This document shows positions 35,071 through 45,230 of a DNA stretch of 64,000 nt, piece after piece. Under the pieces are notes generated by a model. The model ran no database searches and was not told where the DNA came from. It saw only the letters and a list, made by a program, of their open reading frames with translations. The DNA is taken from positions 226,463-290,462 of the forward strand of contig CACVBU010000397.1 of NCBI GenBank assembly GCA_902728285.1, read 5' to 3'. The stretch's first letter is position 1; the number at the start of each line of letters is the position of its first letter. Source of the DNA: Clytia hemisphaerica. Lineage: Eukaryota > Cnidaria > Hydrozoa > Leptothecata > Clytiidae. Position numbers and translations under genes: made by a program.

Positions 35071-35611
35071 TAAGATTCCAGACGAACTTCGCCAATCTGG
35101 CTAGATCATTTCGAGATGATGCAAGAGATTCCAATATCAAATTCAAACGTGCTGTTATTCCCTCAGATGCAACTTCATTAAAAGTCAATACCGTAGATTT
35201 TGGGGATGCATCTCAATCACTCATCTGCACTGCAATTTACGCTCGTTTTCCTCGACCTCATGGGGAATTTCATCACAACTCATTTTCGCCAGAACTAAAG
35301 TCGTACCAAAAGATTACACTCTACCTCGGGCAGAATTATTTGCTGCTCTTGTAAACACTCACACAAGCGAATCGTCGTTAAACGATCATTGAAAAGTCTT
35401 CATGATTCCTCTATCAAGCTGACCGATAGCCAAATTGCAATGTACTGGATAAGCAATGACGACAAACCTTTGAAAAAGTGGGTTCGAAGTCGCGTCTTAG
35501 AAATCCTTCGTTTCTCGGACAAGAAAGATTGGTACTACGTTCCAACAGATCAAAACCTTGCAGACCTTGGCACCAGAAGAGGAGCCACATTCCAGGATAT
35601 CGACCAATCAT
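35040..35611 (+). pseudogene. BEL/Pao RNase H region, frameshifted
   Basis: VDFGDASQSLICTAIYAR gives the first acidic block in one frame (35013-35354). SIKLTDSQIAMYWIS and VPTDQNLADLGTRR continue in another frame from about 35355, matching the tether between RNase H and integrase. Confidence 0.75.
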
Positions 35612-36149
35612 CTAATTGGATCAATGGACATCAGTGGATGAAGCAATCACAGTCATCATTTCCCATCCAATCAGCATCTGAAGTTACGATCTCCAACAAA
35701 CAGATGGTTGAAATCAACAAGGAACATACTATCGTTCAAAGTTATCACATCTTATCATTCAAAGAAACATCTGAAAGGTATAAATTCTCTCAATACCTTC
35801 TGAACCCAAATCAACACAAGTTTTCTACAGTTATTCGTATCATGGCAATCGTCTTCAAGTATATTTACACTCTACTCAAACGTAAAAAAGATAAATCTCG
35901 CTCCCAACTCACCATGATGAAACATTCAACCATTCTCATTAACGATGACGAGATCAAAGCTGCCGAGACGTATTTCTACAGGAAAGCATCACAAGAGATA
36001 ATTCAATTCCTTCCAAAATTAAAATATGAAAATATCACCAGACTCAACGACAATGGAATCTTGGTGTACACTGGTCGAATCCTCGCCGATGATCAAGTAT
36101 CCATAGTTGGACGTTTCACCAAATCAATGAAAGATTTATCTTCGACATC

Positions 36150-37379
36150 CTTTTGTGTACCAGTTATAGACAGAAGATCACCAATTGCATATAGTATCAT
36201 CCTCGACACACATTGGAATCATCCAGAAGTCAGTCATGCTGGGATAGAGTCCACACTTCGCTATGTCCTCAAGAAAGTTTACATCCTTGAAGGTCGAATT
36301 CTTATCAAATCCATCAAAAGTTCGTGTCAACGTTGCAAGTTTTTGGCAAACGAACCATCGACATGGCTATGGGTCCAATCTCCAGATGCAATATCACCAT
36401 AGCTCCAGCATTCTTCTACACCCAAGTCGACCTATCTGGACCGTTTCAATGCTACACACCACATCACAAACGAAAGACAGTTAAAATATGGTTGGCTGTC
36501 TTCTGCTGTTGCTCTACATCAGCTGTCAAAATCAAGGTTATGGACGATTATGGAACGACATCATTCATCCTTGCTTTCAATCGCTTCTCCTGTGACCACG
36601 GTTACCCGAAACGACTTCTTTGTGACGAAGGAGGTCAACTCATCAAAGCCTGCAAAGAAATGCAACTTGATTTCATTGATATCAAATCCAAATTGATGAA
36701 ACAAGCACGTGTTGAGTTCGAATTATGTCCAGTTCAAGGCCACTCAATGCATGGAAAAGTAGAACGAAAAATTCGTGAAATCAACAGTTCAATCGAAAAA
36801 TCTGCTCACAACCAACGTCTTTCAATCCTTCAGTGGGAAACGTTATCATCATCTATTGGCAATCAAATTAACAACTTGCCCTTGGCTGTTGGTAACATTG
36901 TGGGAGACTTCGAATGTCTCGACTTGATAACGCCGAATCGTTTACTATTGGGACGAAACAATAATCGTTGCCCCATTGGCATTCTATCATCTACCAACCC
37001 ATCAAATATCATCAAGGAGAACCAATTCATCTTCAATGCCTGGTTTGAAGTTTGGCTTCTCGTCCATGTGCCAAAACTCATGCACCAGCAAAAATGGTTT
37101 ACATCAGACAAAATCAACGTTGGCGATATCATCTTGTTCACCAAAAACGAATCAGTTCTGTCAAACTCGTACACCTATGGAATCGTCAAGAGTCTCGAAT
37201 TCGGTCGTGATGGGGTGGCACGTAAGGCCATCATTCGATATCGTAACGAAAATGAAAGCGTATTTCGAGAAACAAAACGAGCTGTTCGATCATTGGTCGT
37301 TATTCATCACGTGGACGATTGTGATATGATGAAAGAGTTGGGTGAAATGGCTTTATATGTTGATTTGATTCGTAAATGA
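36150..37379 (+). pseudogene. BEL/Pao integrase, zinc and DDE domains in two frames
   Basis: The zinc-binding part HWNHPEVSHAG...CQRCKFL lies in the frame ending at 36402. The catalytic domain lies in 36324-37379 with VDLSGP, CDEGG and HGKVERKIRE supplying the D, D and E residues. The C-terminal GDIIL and AVRSLVV segments match the usual end. The frame change between the two domains breaks the protein. Confidence 0.85.
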
Positions 37380-37418
37380 ATTCGTAAATTATGGTAAATG
37401 TTTGCTTTTTGGTGGGAG

Positions 37419-38188
37419 TGTAATGTGATTCATCAAATTTTTAGTATATTTAAAAAAGCAAAAATATTTTATAGTTCAATTTTCAGTGTCTTGTTTTTGT
37501 CAGTGTCTTTTTGTCCCCAGCGTCTTTTCTCTCTTGTGCATTCTCGTGTTTCATGCGTCGTTTGTTTTGTTCTATGTTTAAAGTCATTTATCTATGTTAT
37601 CAATTATTTCAAACACTTTGTCAGTTATTATCATTTTGTCATTTAGTCATTATCTAGTAATTAATTATTTCACACGCATTTTATTTAATTATCATTTGAT
37701 TTCTCAAGAGTGTTATATATTCATTGTTTTTATCTTGTCAAACTAGTTTTTTTGTATCAAATTTATTATAAAAAGGCCAACTTTTTCTCACTCGCTACTC
37801 AGTCACAAGTTGACTATGAGAGAGTCAACATCAATATGACTAATGACAAATGACAATAATCAGAATTTAACTTCAATTTCAACTTTGTATTTTCACTGGC
37901 TCACATTTCCAGCACACATTCTTGGCCAGCTGGTAGGTTTTCTTGTTTCTTGTTTGCACTTTTTCTGTTTTCTTTGTTTCTTTTTGCATAGTGACTGTTC
38001 AGGCCTTAGGTTAAGTTAAGTTAGGCTCTACTTGTCAAATACATTTATAATTCAAGGCTCAATTTATTTTGTTAATTAGAAACTTAGGAATTTTCATTCA
38101 TTTTATTTCTTAGTTTGAACTTGAACCTCAATATCAATTCATCAATCAACGTTACAAATTCTTGTCTGTGTGTGTGCGTGGACTTACA
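37419..38188 (+). repeat. Right LTR of the BEL/Pao element
   Basis: 770 bp, virtually identical to the left LTR, preceded by a polypurine tract and followed by the CACTC duplication. Confidence 0.95.
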
Positions 38189-38399
38189 CACTCTTTGTTG
38201 TTTGTAGTTCTGACAGGAGAAAACATTTTATTTTTTCATACTATATATATATGTTTATTTTTATCAGAGGAGAAGAAGCATTTACTCACAAACGGTTGTG
38301 GCTTCTTCAAAATGGCGAAAGACACGTCTGGACTAATTTTATACTCTACTCTTCAGTCTCTTGTTTGTAGTTTTTCTATGTTTTTGAACAGTTTGAATG

Positions 38400-38530
38400 A
38401 TTTTCTGAAAGATCAACACCGGTGGTGGGATTTGAACCGAAAATGCAAAATTTCCACAATGAGAAACACTGAGAAAACCAACACTCAGGAAAGTCACAGT
38501 GTGTTTCTGACAGCTAATTATTATCTATTA
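38400..38530 (-). mobile_element. Possible second SINE or tRNA-like relic
   Basis: GGTTCAAATCCC, a perfect B box, lies on the minus strand at 38427-38438. I cannot identify a matching A box with confidence, so the call rests on one motif and on the neighbouring SINE. Confidence 0.35.
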
Positions 38531-38650
38531 TCTATTATCTATCTACTATGGTTGAGTTACAGGAGGCTCTGGAAGCCCATTCTTGCAACTATAGATGCTT
38601 TTGAGTAAGCATCCCGTCAGCACCTTGAATTGACTACCCAATTCCCCTCA

Positions 38651-38770
38651 AATGGCATGGGTTGACCCGGGCGACGGTTTGTTCACTTGCCAAGTGAACC
38701 GTTGTGAGTGGGAATCGAACCTTGGTCGCCTGTACAGGAATCAAGGTTGATGCCCACTATAACGCCTCAT
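38651..38770 (-). mobile_element. tRNA-derived SINE, best copy
   Basis: On the minus strand TAGTGGGCATCAACC (A box, plus-strand 38747-38760) is followed after about 37 nt by GGTTCGATTCCC (B box, 38710-38721), then GGTTCACTTGGCAAGTGAAC and GCCCGGGTCAACCCATG. The same body follows the B box at 5818-5960. A tRNA head plus a shared non-tRNA body is the definition of a tRNA-derived SINE. Confidence 0.65.
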
Positions 38771-38944
38771 TATTTTACAAACTCTACGGAAAAGACTAAA
38801 TTTAGAGAAAATCACAAAAGAGTGCTTGTTTTTTCGAGCTCAAATCCTGAGCCTAACTGATAAATAATCCAATTCCTAGCTAGCTAATCTGATACACAAC
38901 CACACCCTTAAACCCAAGCCATCTAGACTAGGTTGCCTGAGGTC

Positions 38945-39790
38945 CTGACACTATTCCTGCATGCTGGAGTAGCAGCTTGACGAGCTCCACGCTAAGGCTG
39001 CTAGGAAAATTTATCAACTTGACAGCAACCTAACAGATGAGGACTTGTTAAAAGAAGCTGGTTGGATGAGTATGCCCTATATGTACAAACGAAGATTGCT
39101 TTGTATTATGCACAAAGTTTTTTCAAAAACATTGACAGTGAAATTGGAAAAATGTTCTGTGTACCAAATGATGATACTCCTCAAAGAAGAGATCATCAAA
39201 TTTCCATTTCAAAACTATACAAAACACAGAACCAAAATACGTTTGTCAGACGAGCATTGAAATTTTGGAACTCAATGCTCAATGAACTTACTGGTGTGAA
39301 ATCATCCAAATTTAAAAATAAGATTAATAAATTTTCATTTGTATACAATTCATTTAACATACACAACGATCTTTCTGTAGTCAATTTTTTATATCCCAAT
39401 CTACTTATATTTATTTATAAACCTTAATACTTTTACTTTTTTAGTAAGATTTTCCTTACTTTGAATTACATAACGATGAATTCAAATACTACAACATTTA
39501 GCGCTCTTCTTACTACAATTTTAGGCTTAGTCTCATAATCTTCGTTTTATCACACTATCACTTCTGACTTATTTCTAAACCTCAGTCTCAGTCTTGCCTT
39601 GCTCATTAAACCTCCTAATGTCAGAAACTTTTTTAGATTTTATAATTTTTTAACATATAACTTTTAAATATTTTCATTTTTATTCTAATTTATTGAATTT
39701 TATGTTGTAGGTCCACATCAGCTATGTCTACCCTTTTGCAACCTACAGCTACAAGCTACATTATCAAATAAATGAAATTAAAAGAAAGAA
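38945..39790 (+). pseudogene. LINE 3' end: C-terminal reverse-transcriptase tail and untranslated end
   Basis: Two overlapping frames (38950-39180 and 39062-39427) together carry AARKIYQL, YMYKRRLLCIMHK, FVRRALKFWNSMLNELTG and KFKNKINKF, the standard tail of Jockey/CR1-group elements. A run of T near 39117 is where the frame changes. The segment to about 39790, ending in ATGAAATTAAAAGAAAG, may be the 3' untranslated end. Confidence 0.75.
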
Positions 39791-39953
39791 AAAAAAGGAT
39801 CAAAAATATATTTTTGTGTCTTTCACCATTTATAGTGTGAAAAGGTGAATAAAAAAAGTGAACTTACTCACACGATCAAAATTTAAAAGCAAATGACTGA
39901 ACTGATGAAATAGGAGGTGATATATAATATGTAACCAGATTGATTGCTAAACT
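39791..39953. other. Short AT-rich spacer
   Basis: No structure recognised before the ATCGAT-rich element. Confidence 0.35.
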
Positions 39954-39959
39954 GGTAAA

Positions 39960-40373
39960 CCAGACGTCCGCGCTCGATAGGATCAATCATCAGCACGGCT
40001 CGATGACGGATCGATATTGTGATCGATGGATTACTTAACGATCCGGATAGGAGATCGATGGAAGATTCAGCCATTAAAAAGTCTTAAGTATCGATCCTTC
40101 GTTGATCCATTTGTCATCGATCGTTAATCGAATCATCATCGATTGTTAATCGATTCGTCATTGATCGTTAATCAATTTGTTATCGATCATAAATCGAGTA
40201 TGAGTCGATAGGGTCGATAAGATCGATAAAAGATCGATGATAGATCGATAAATAATTGATAACTAATCATAAAAAGCTTAAAAAAATCTTGAGTATCGAT
40301 CCTCTATCGATCTCCTAGCCGGATCGTTAAGTAATCCATCGATCACATATCGAGCCGTTCTGATGACGTCTGG
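39960..40373. mobile_element. Palindromic element rich in GATCGAT sites (414 bp)
   Basis: Outer ends CCAGACGT and ACGTCTGG are inverted, flanked by GGTAAA at 39954-39959 and 40374-40379. Longer arms pair further in: CGGCTCGAT...ATCGATGGATTACTTAACGA at the left and its complement at 40320-40356. In 414 bp more than twenty ATCGAT or TCGATN words occur. There is no coding frame. Confidence 0.82.
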
Positions 40374-40379
40374 GGTAAA

Positions 40380-41019
40380 AAAGAAAAATAGACTGTGTTT
40401 CCTGTGCAATATGTGATGTTGGACTGTTGGAGCTGGTATGGGGATGAACATGTGAGCAACCAGACTGCCAGAGCAGGGAACAGCAGCGTGATTGAGCAGC
40501 AGCCAGCAGACACACAGCAGACAGCACCAAGCACCAGACTACACTACACTACCAGTGACCAGATTGCCAGAGCAGAGAGCTTGACTTGAGAAAGATTTAC
40601 CGAAAGATCGAGGCGAAAGCGCGATCAACTTTGTTTACACCATTGCTATCACAGTGTAAAATTCTCACGAATATTTTGTTCTCCATCTTTAGGACAGATT
40701 TTGTTGACCCTACTAGATTTTCTGAATTAATCAGATTTCTTTGGAGAATATTAGTTTAATGAAATACAAAATTTTGTAATGTTAAAATATGTCAATTCAT
40801 AATTGTTCATTAATTATCAAATTTTGATTTAAAAAATTGATGAAACAAAAAGATGGAGTGACTTTCGTTTTTTGTTTTCTGAGAATAGACTGGGCACGAA
40901 TGTTGTGATTTGTGTATTCAAAATGGCGCATTCGGAAAGGTCAACAAAACCAACCAAAAACAAAAAACACCTTGATATGAAATTGAGTTTAATGGAAATA
41001 GCCAGAATACAGTATATAT
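40380..41019. other. Gene-free stretch
   Basis: No gene recognised. CAGACTGCCAGAGCAG and CAGATTGCCAGAGCAG occur at 40460 and 40559, a weak direct repeat inside a short open frame that I do not consider coding. Confidence 0.4.
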
Positions 41020-41212
41020 GTAAAGAAGAAGGGAAGAAAGCATAGTATTGACGAAGTTTAAAAGGGAAGAAAGCATGGCACATGGCATGGTATTAACGAA
41101 GTTGAAGAAAAGAAAGGGAAGAAGGGAGAAAGGGACGGCATGTACAAAACGCCTACTACCTACTACTTAATACTTACTACCTACTGCTTACTACCTACTG
41201 TAAAATAGCTCA
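41020..41212. repeat. Short minisatellite arm plus CTACCTACT repeat
   Basis: AAGAAAGCATGG...ATTAACGAAGTT units at 41030-41130 match the 55-bp minisatellite at 42673-43135 in the same orientation. They are followed by TGTACAAAACGCCTACTACC and CTTACTACCTACTG runs (41140-41202), which are the reverse complement of 42600-42661. Confidence 0.85.
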
Positions 41213-41486
41213 AAACGGCTCGAAATTACCTTTAAAATATTCAGCATGTTAAAATTAGCAAAATCTGGTGGTAAAAAAGTTAAAACTTCTTCTTTTATCG
41301 TACTTTGAAGACTTCAAAATATTTTCTCTCTTTTATTTTGTTTATGACTTTTTCCCGCGCTTTTTCTATAAAGTTTACAGACGCAGTGCTTCATAGAAGA
41401 GAAAAATATTTCCTTCGCACACTTACTTATTCATGTCAGTTTTATTTATAAGAATTGATCAATCTAAAAAGTTAAAATACTTTAAG
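41213..41486. other. Short gene-free spacer
   Basis: Nothing recognised. Confidence 0.35.
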
Positions 41487-41488
41487 TA

Positions 41489-41831
41489 CATGTTTTTTTA
41501 TAAGCAAATGTATGCCCCTTGGTCAGGCTCGAGTATGCTTAAGCTTTCAAAGCATATTATGCTTTTGATTCACCCAACCAAATTTTTTAATAAAATCTTT
41601 AAAATTTTGTTAATATTCGATTCAAAAAGCATTTCAATTTTTGAGCAGTGGAATGTGGCTAGCCGTGAAATGTCTTTTTTTACTTGACCACTTGCAAACC
41701 TTTTTGAATAGAAAGAGATTGACTACTTGAAAAATATTTCAGGCTAGCGTATATGCTTATGTTATGCTTAGGAAATCTGCAAATCTGAGCCTTCATATGC
41801 TTATAAGCGTAATGCTTATAAAAAAAACATG
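41489..41831. mobile_element. MITE with TA target duplication (family A relative, 343 bp)
   Basis: CATGTTTTTTTATAAGCA at the left is inverted at the right as TGCTTATAAAAAAAACATG. TA flanks both ends (41487-41488, 41832-41833). It differs from the 13749 and 53660 copies by T for C in the third base and C for A after ATAAG, and the interior repeats ATGCTTA instead of GTTCTTA. Confidence 0.85.
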
Positions 41832-41833
41832 TA

Positions 41834-42593
41834 AGTAGAGCCCTATGTTTCACTGGGTACTTGCTGAAAATCCTTTGACATGTCTTTGACATTTATTGAC
41901 AAAATGACCCTTTTGAACCAAACTATTGACAGGGTCGTAAAATATGACCTTTGTAGACTTTTCATTTTATGTAGCAAAAATTCTTATTGTGCTCAATAAG
42001 ATGCTTTCAGTATTGCAAGGTAGAAATTTTCAGTAGGAAAATATTACAAAGAGCTGTTTTAGAGGTGTCAATTTGACCATGTCAAAGTATTGACGAAATG
42101 AAATTTTTGATAAAAATATTGACACAGTTATTGAATATTAAAAGCTTCGCAAACCAATTCCAAGAAATATTTTGGCACCATTTGATATGATGCAGATCAT
42201 ACAATAGGATAGAGATAGATTGACCCCCTATTTATATTACAGAGCCTTTTTTAGACATTTACGTGTATTCTTATCGTCTTATAATGAGAGTCATAAGAGG
42301 GAGTATGTTTAGGAAAAAGGAGAGTTCTTATAATAAGAGTGATAAGAGAGAGTAGGTTTAGGAAAAAGAAAAAATCAAGATAATGGCCGTTTGTTTTATA
42401 CTTCAGTATACTTATATGAGGCGAAGAGAATATTTACTCACTACGTAAATATGCTAAATATTCTTTTAGATAACACTTTTTTCAAGTAAATATAAAGCAA
42501 AGACTTGTGTGTTAGCATTCAGATATTACAAAACCAATTTTTTTAGAATAGAGATTTCGAACAAGCGAAGGAGAGTTCTGGTCTGTAAAGTAT
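41834..42593. other. Gene-free stretch
   Basis: TTATAATGAGAGTCATAAGAGGGAG and a similar unit about 60 bp later (42279-42370) form a small duplication. No gene recognised. Confidence 0.4.
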
Positions 42594-43140
42594 ACAAACT
42601 GAGTAGGTAGTAAGTAGTAGGTAGTAAGTATTAAGTAGTAGGTAGTAGGCGTTTTGTACTTGCCGGACAAACAAGGGAAAAAGCATGGTATTGACGAAGT
42701 TGAAAAGGGAAGAAGGGAGAAAGGGACAAGGGAAAAAGCATGGTATTGACGAACTTGTAAAGGGAAGAAGGGAGAAAGGGACAAGGGAAAAAGCATGGTA
42801 TTGACAGAGTTGAAAAGGGAAGAAGGGAGAAATGGCAAGGGAAAAAGTATGGTTTCACAAAGTTGAAAAGGGAAGAAGGAAAAAAGGGACACAAGACTGC
42901 AAGAGAAAGTATGATATTGACGAAGTTGAAAAGGAAAGGAGGAAGAAAGGGACACAAGAAAGAAAGGGACACAAGAAAAAGTATGATATTGACGAAGTTG
43001 AAAAGGGAAGAAGGGAGAAAGAGACAAGGGAAAAGCATGGTATTGACAAAGTTGAAAAGGGAAGAAGGGAGAAAGGGCAAGGGAAAAAGTATGGTATTCA
43101 CAAAGTTGAAAAGGGAAGAAGGGAGAAAACACAAAAAGAT
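42594..43140. repeat. 55-bp minisatellite, about eight units, next to an inverted CTACCTACT arm
   Basis: Units of about 55 bp begin GGGAAAAAGCATGGTATTGA and continue GAAGTTGAAAAGGGAAGAAG. The first four starts are at 42675, 42730, 42785 and 42839. Since 55 is not a multiple of three, open frames on both strands here are by-products and not genes. 42600-42661 is the inverted copy of 41140-41202. Confidence 0.92.
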
Positions 43141-43272
43141 GAAACATAACATTGACGGTGAAATTCTTAAAAAGATAAGATTGACTAATAGCAGATTCAG
43201 CTTTGCCAAATATTAGATTCATACAAAGAGAATATAAAAACAAGTTGGAGAGAGTACGAAAAAAAATCCTAT
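43141..43272. other. Spacer after the minisatellite
   Basis: Nothing recognised. Confidence 0.3.
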
Positions 43273-45230
43273 TTTTCGATGTGTGGGACCGTAATAATAG
43301 CTATTTATTTGCGCTCTATTATGAGCGGACCAATGGGAGTGCGTTATTTTCTCTTTTTTTTTAATTGACGTTTACGAGAAAAACAACGAAAAAAGACGAG
43401 CTTTGTTCGGACTCGGACTGAACTCAATAATAACAGAAATTCTTTTTTTTCTAAAATTATTTATAAAAATATCTCTGAAGCTGAATTGTAGCTGTATATT
43501 TCAAACATGAAATTACATACAGAAACTATTTACTTAAGTTGAAAATATAAGAGTTTAATATCCATGATCCATGCATGATATGTCAAAGCAAACTACAAAA
43601 AAGACAATTTCATACAGAAATGCATGAATAATCAGATTTGAAAATTTTGAAGATTTGAAAATGGTTAGCATTTAAAATATATCTAATATAAATATATGCA
43701 GGTATATAAAAAAGTTTATCAGTTATCTGTCATCTGTATGTAACAATAAATACTGTCAACTGTACAACACCCACCACCACCAGTTAAAACAAAGATAATA
43801 TAAAATGTAATGCTTGGAAGCTTTCGATTGACTTTGAGTAATGCTCTCCTTTGCTTCGAACAAAAATCACATCGAGTTGGTCCATGGCTTTTGGAAAGAA
43901 GAACCTCACAACTTGAAGCTCGAATGATAAGTGAGTTAGTGGTCATAACATTTAGTTCCTGGTCCTCTAAATATCCATTCGGTAAAAAAGACTCGAACCC
44001 TTCAACCTTGTATTCAATTAGTTCACGGAAATCATCATTTCCTATGCAAATTTTAGCTTCTTTCAGATCTTGAAGTACACTTTCAATGTTATTAGCTGTT
44101 AAAATGACTGTAAGACTTTGAAAGAACGATCCCTGCGTTATGTCTCTTTGATAAACCTTTAACATCCAAGAGAGATCATATTTTACAGTTAAACAAAAGT
44201 GTTATAACATTGTCCTTGTCCAACAAAGCAATTTTTACTATTTTCTTTGACAATAATTCCAGCAGTATGAAACCATTCTCTTTAGTAATTGCAACTAAAG
44301 TATCAAGGTCAAAAATCTTGGATTGTTTCATTGTGGTGGAAACTTGTTTTCTTTTAGTCGGTGCAATCTACATAACGTACAACTATCATCATGCTTAAAC
44401 TCTGCAATATCGTAGAACTCAAATACTGGCCATCATATTCAACTTTATTCAGTTTGACGGAGCAATTGTGACACAATTTTGTTGGGTGTTGAAGGGGATC
44501 ATCATCTGAAACATCATGGGAAAACAGCTCAAAATCTTGTCTTTTCTTTCAATTGAACACATACATGTCTTGACGTTGGACTCGTTTGTGTTGATTTTCT
44601 TTCTACAAAGTCTGCATACCTTGGAAATTTTTCTCGAATGTTCTTACATTCCATCTGTACAAATAGTATTCTCCATTACAATTCAATTCAACTATAAACT
44701 CATTTTTCTTCAAAGCCACAAAATAAAAACAACTTTTAAACTTCGAAAAGAAAAGTGTTTAGCTAAAAAAGTGTTCGGCAGAAAACAAAAACCTCGTCGG
44801 TCCGTGCAATGCTCGGGAGTTATGCTGTGAGTTTCACATTTTGTTATTTAGGGTATAATATGATTAATTATTGTGGAAAATTGTGGATTATTTTGAAATT
44901 TTTTAATACTCCAATGTAATTTTCAATCTTTTAGCTTTCCGTAGATATGTACATTATATGTCACAGAAACCTTCAACACTATTTAGTTTTGCTTCAAAGT
45001 GACCATACTTTTCAACCTAAATTTGGCAAAAAAATAGTTATTGTGGAAGTTTGTAAGATAAATCTTGATAAAATACAGAACATATGGATAGTTAAGAAGC
45101 CAATACTCCTCTGTTTATAAAAAAATTGCAGTTTTTAGGTTAGAATTCAATTATTTTGATCACTTTCGTTTTCAAAAAGTTCAAAAACCAGGCATGCCCG
45201 ACCCAAATCTAGTGTCCCACACATCGAAAA
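43273..45230 (-). mobile_element. Candidate transposon enclosing a RAG1-N-terminus-like pseudogene
   Basis: TTTTCGATGTGTGGGAC at 43273-43289 recurs as an exact 17-bp inverted copy at 45214-45230. The decayed coding region 43790-44625 lies between them. No target duplication is clear outside the arms. The inverted repeat is seen directly. That the two ends bound one element is an inference; they could also be ends of two different repeats. Confidence 0.45.
43790..44625 (-). pseudogene. Zinc-finger protein relic resembling the RAG1 N-terminal zinc-binding region
   Basis: Minus-strand frames with shifts carry, in order: VCRLCRKKINTN (about 44615), HDVSDDDPLQHPTKLCHNC (about 44500), HDDSCTLCRLHRLK (about 44380), then FDLDTLVAITKENGF and a 148-codon frame (44165-43719) with ANNIESVLQDLKEAK and RCDFCSKQRR. 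The first three blocks follow the C..C / HP...C..C / H..SC..C order of the RAG1 N-terminus, which is also known in invertebrate proteins and some transposons. The catalytic RAG1 core is not present. At least two frameshifts and stops make it a pseudogene. The assignment rests on remembered family patterns. Confidence 0.5.

Larger units (their letters stand above)
31386..38188 (+). mobile_element. BEL/Pao LTR retrotransposon, structurally complete but with broken genes
   Basis: Two LTRs, TGTAATG...CTTACA, bound a 5262-bp interior. CACTC occurs at 31381-31385 and 38189-38193 as the 5-bp target duplication. The interior order is gag-like, A17-type protease remnant, reverse transcriptase, RNase H, integrase, which is the BEL/Pao layout. 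The purine tract GGTGGGAG (37411-37418) abuts the right LTR. I do not see a TGG-starting primer-binding site directly after the left LTR. Reading frames change at least five times and one in-frame stop is present, so this copy cannot make its own full polyprotein. The only LTR difference I noticed is one base in an A run. Confidence 0.95.

Noticed and set aside
36863..37174. Minus-strand 103-codon frame in the integrase region
   Set aside because: It is antisense to the integrase domain with its D, D and E motifs on plus.
38162..38608. 148-codon open frame just after the BEL element
   Set aside because: It starts inside the right LTR and crosses the target duplication into unrelated SINE-like sequence, so it cannot be an old gene.
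42512..43243. Long open frames on both strands (up to 243 codons)
   Set aside because: They are by-products of the stop-poor 55-bp minisatellite and are low-complexity on either strand.
44516..44830. 104-codon plus-strand open frame
   Set aside because: It is antisense to the zinc-finger relic, whose cysteine pattern lies on the minus strand.
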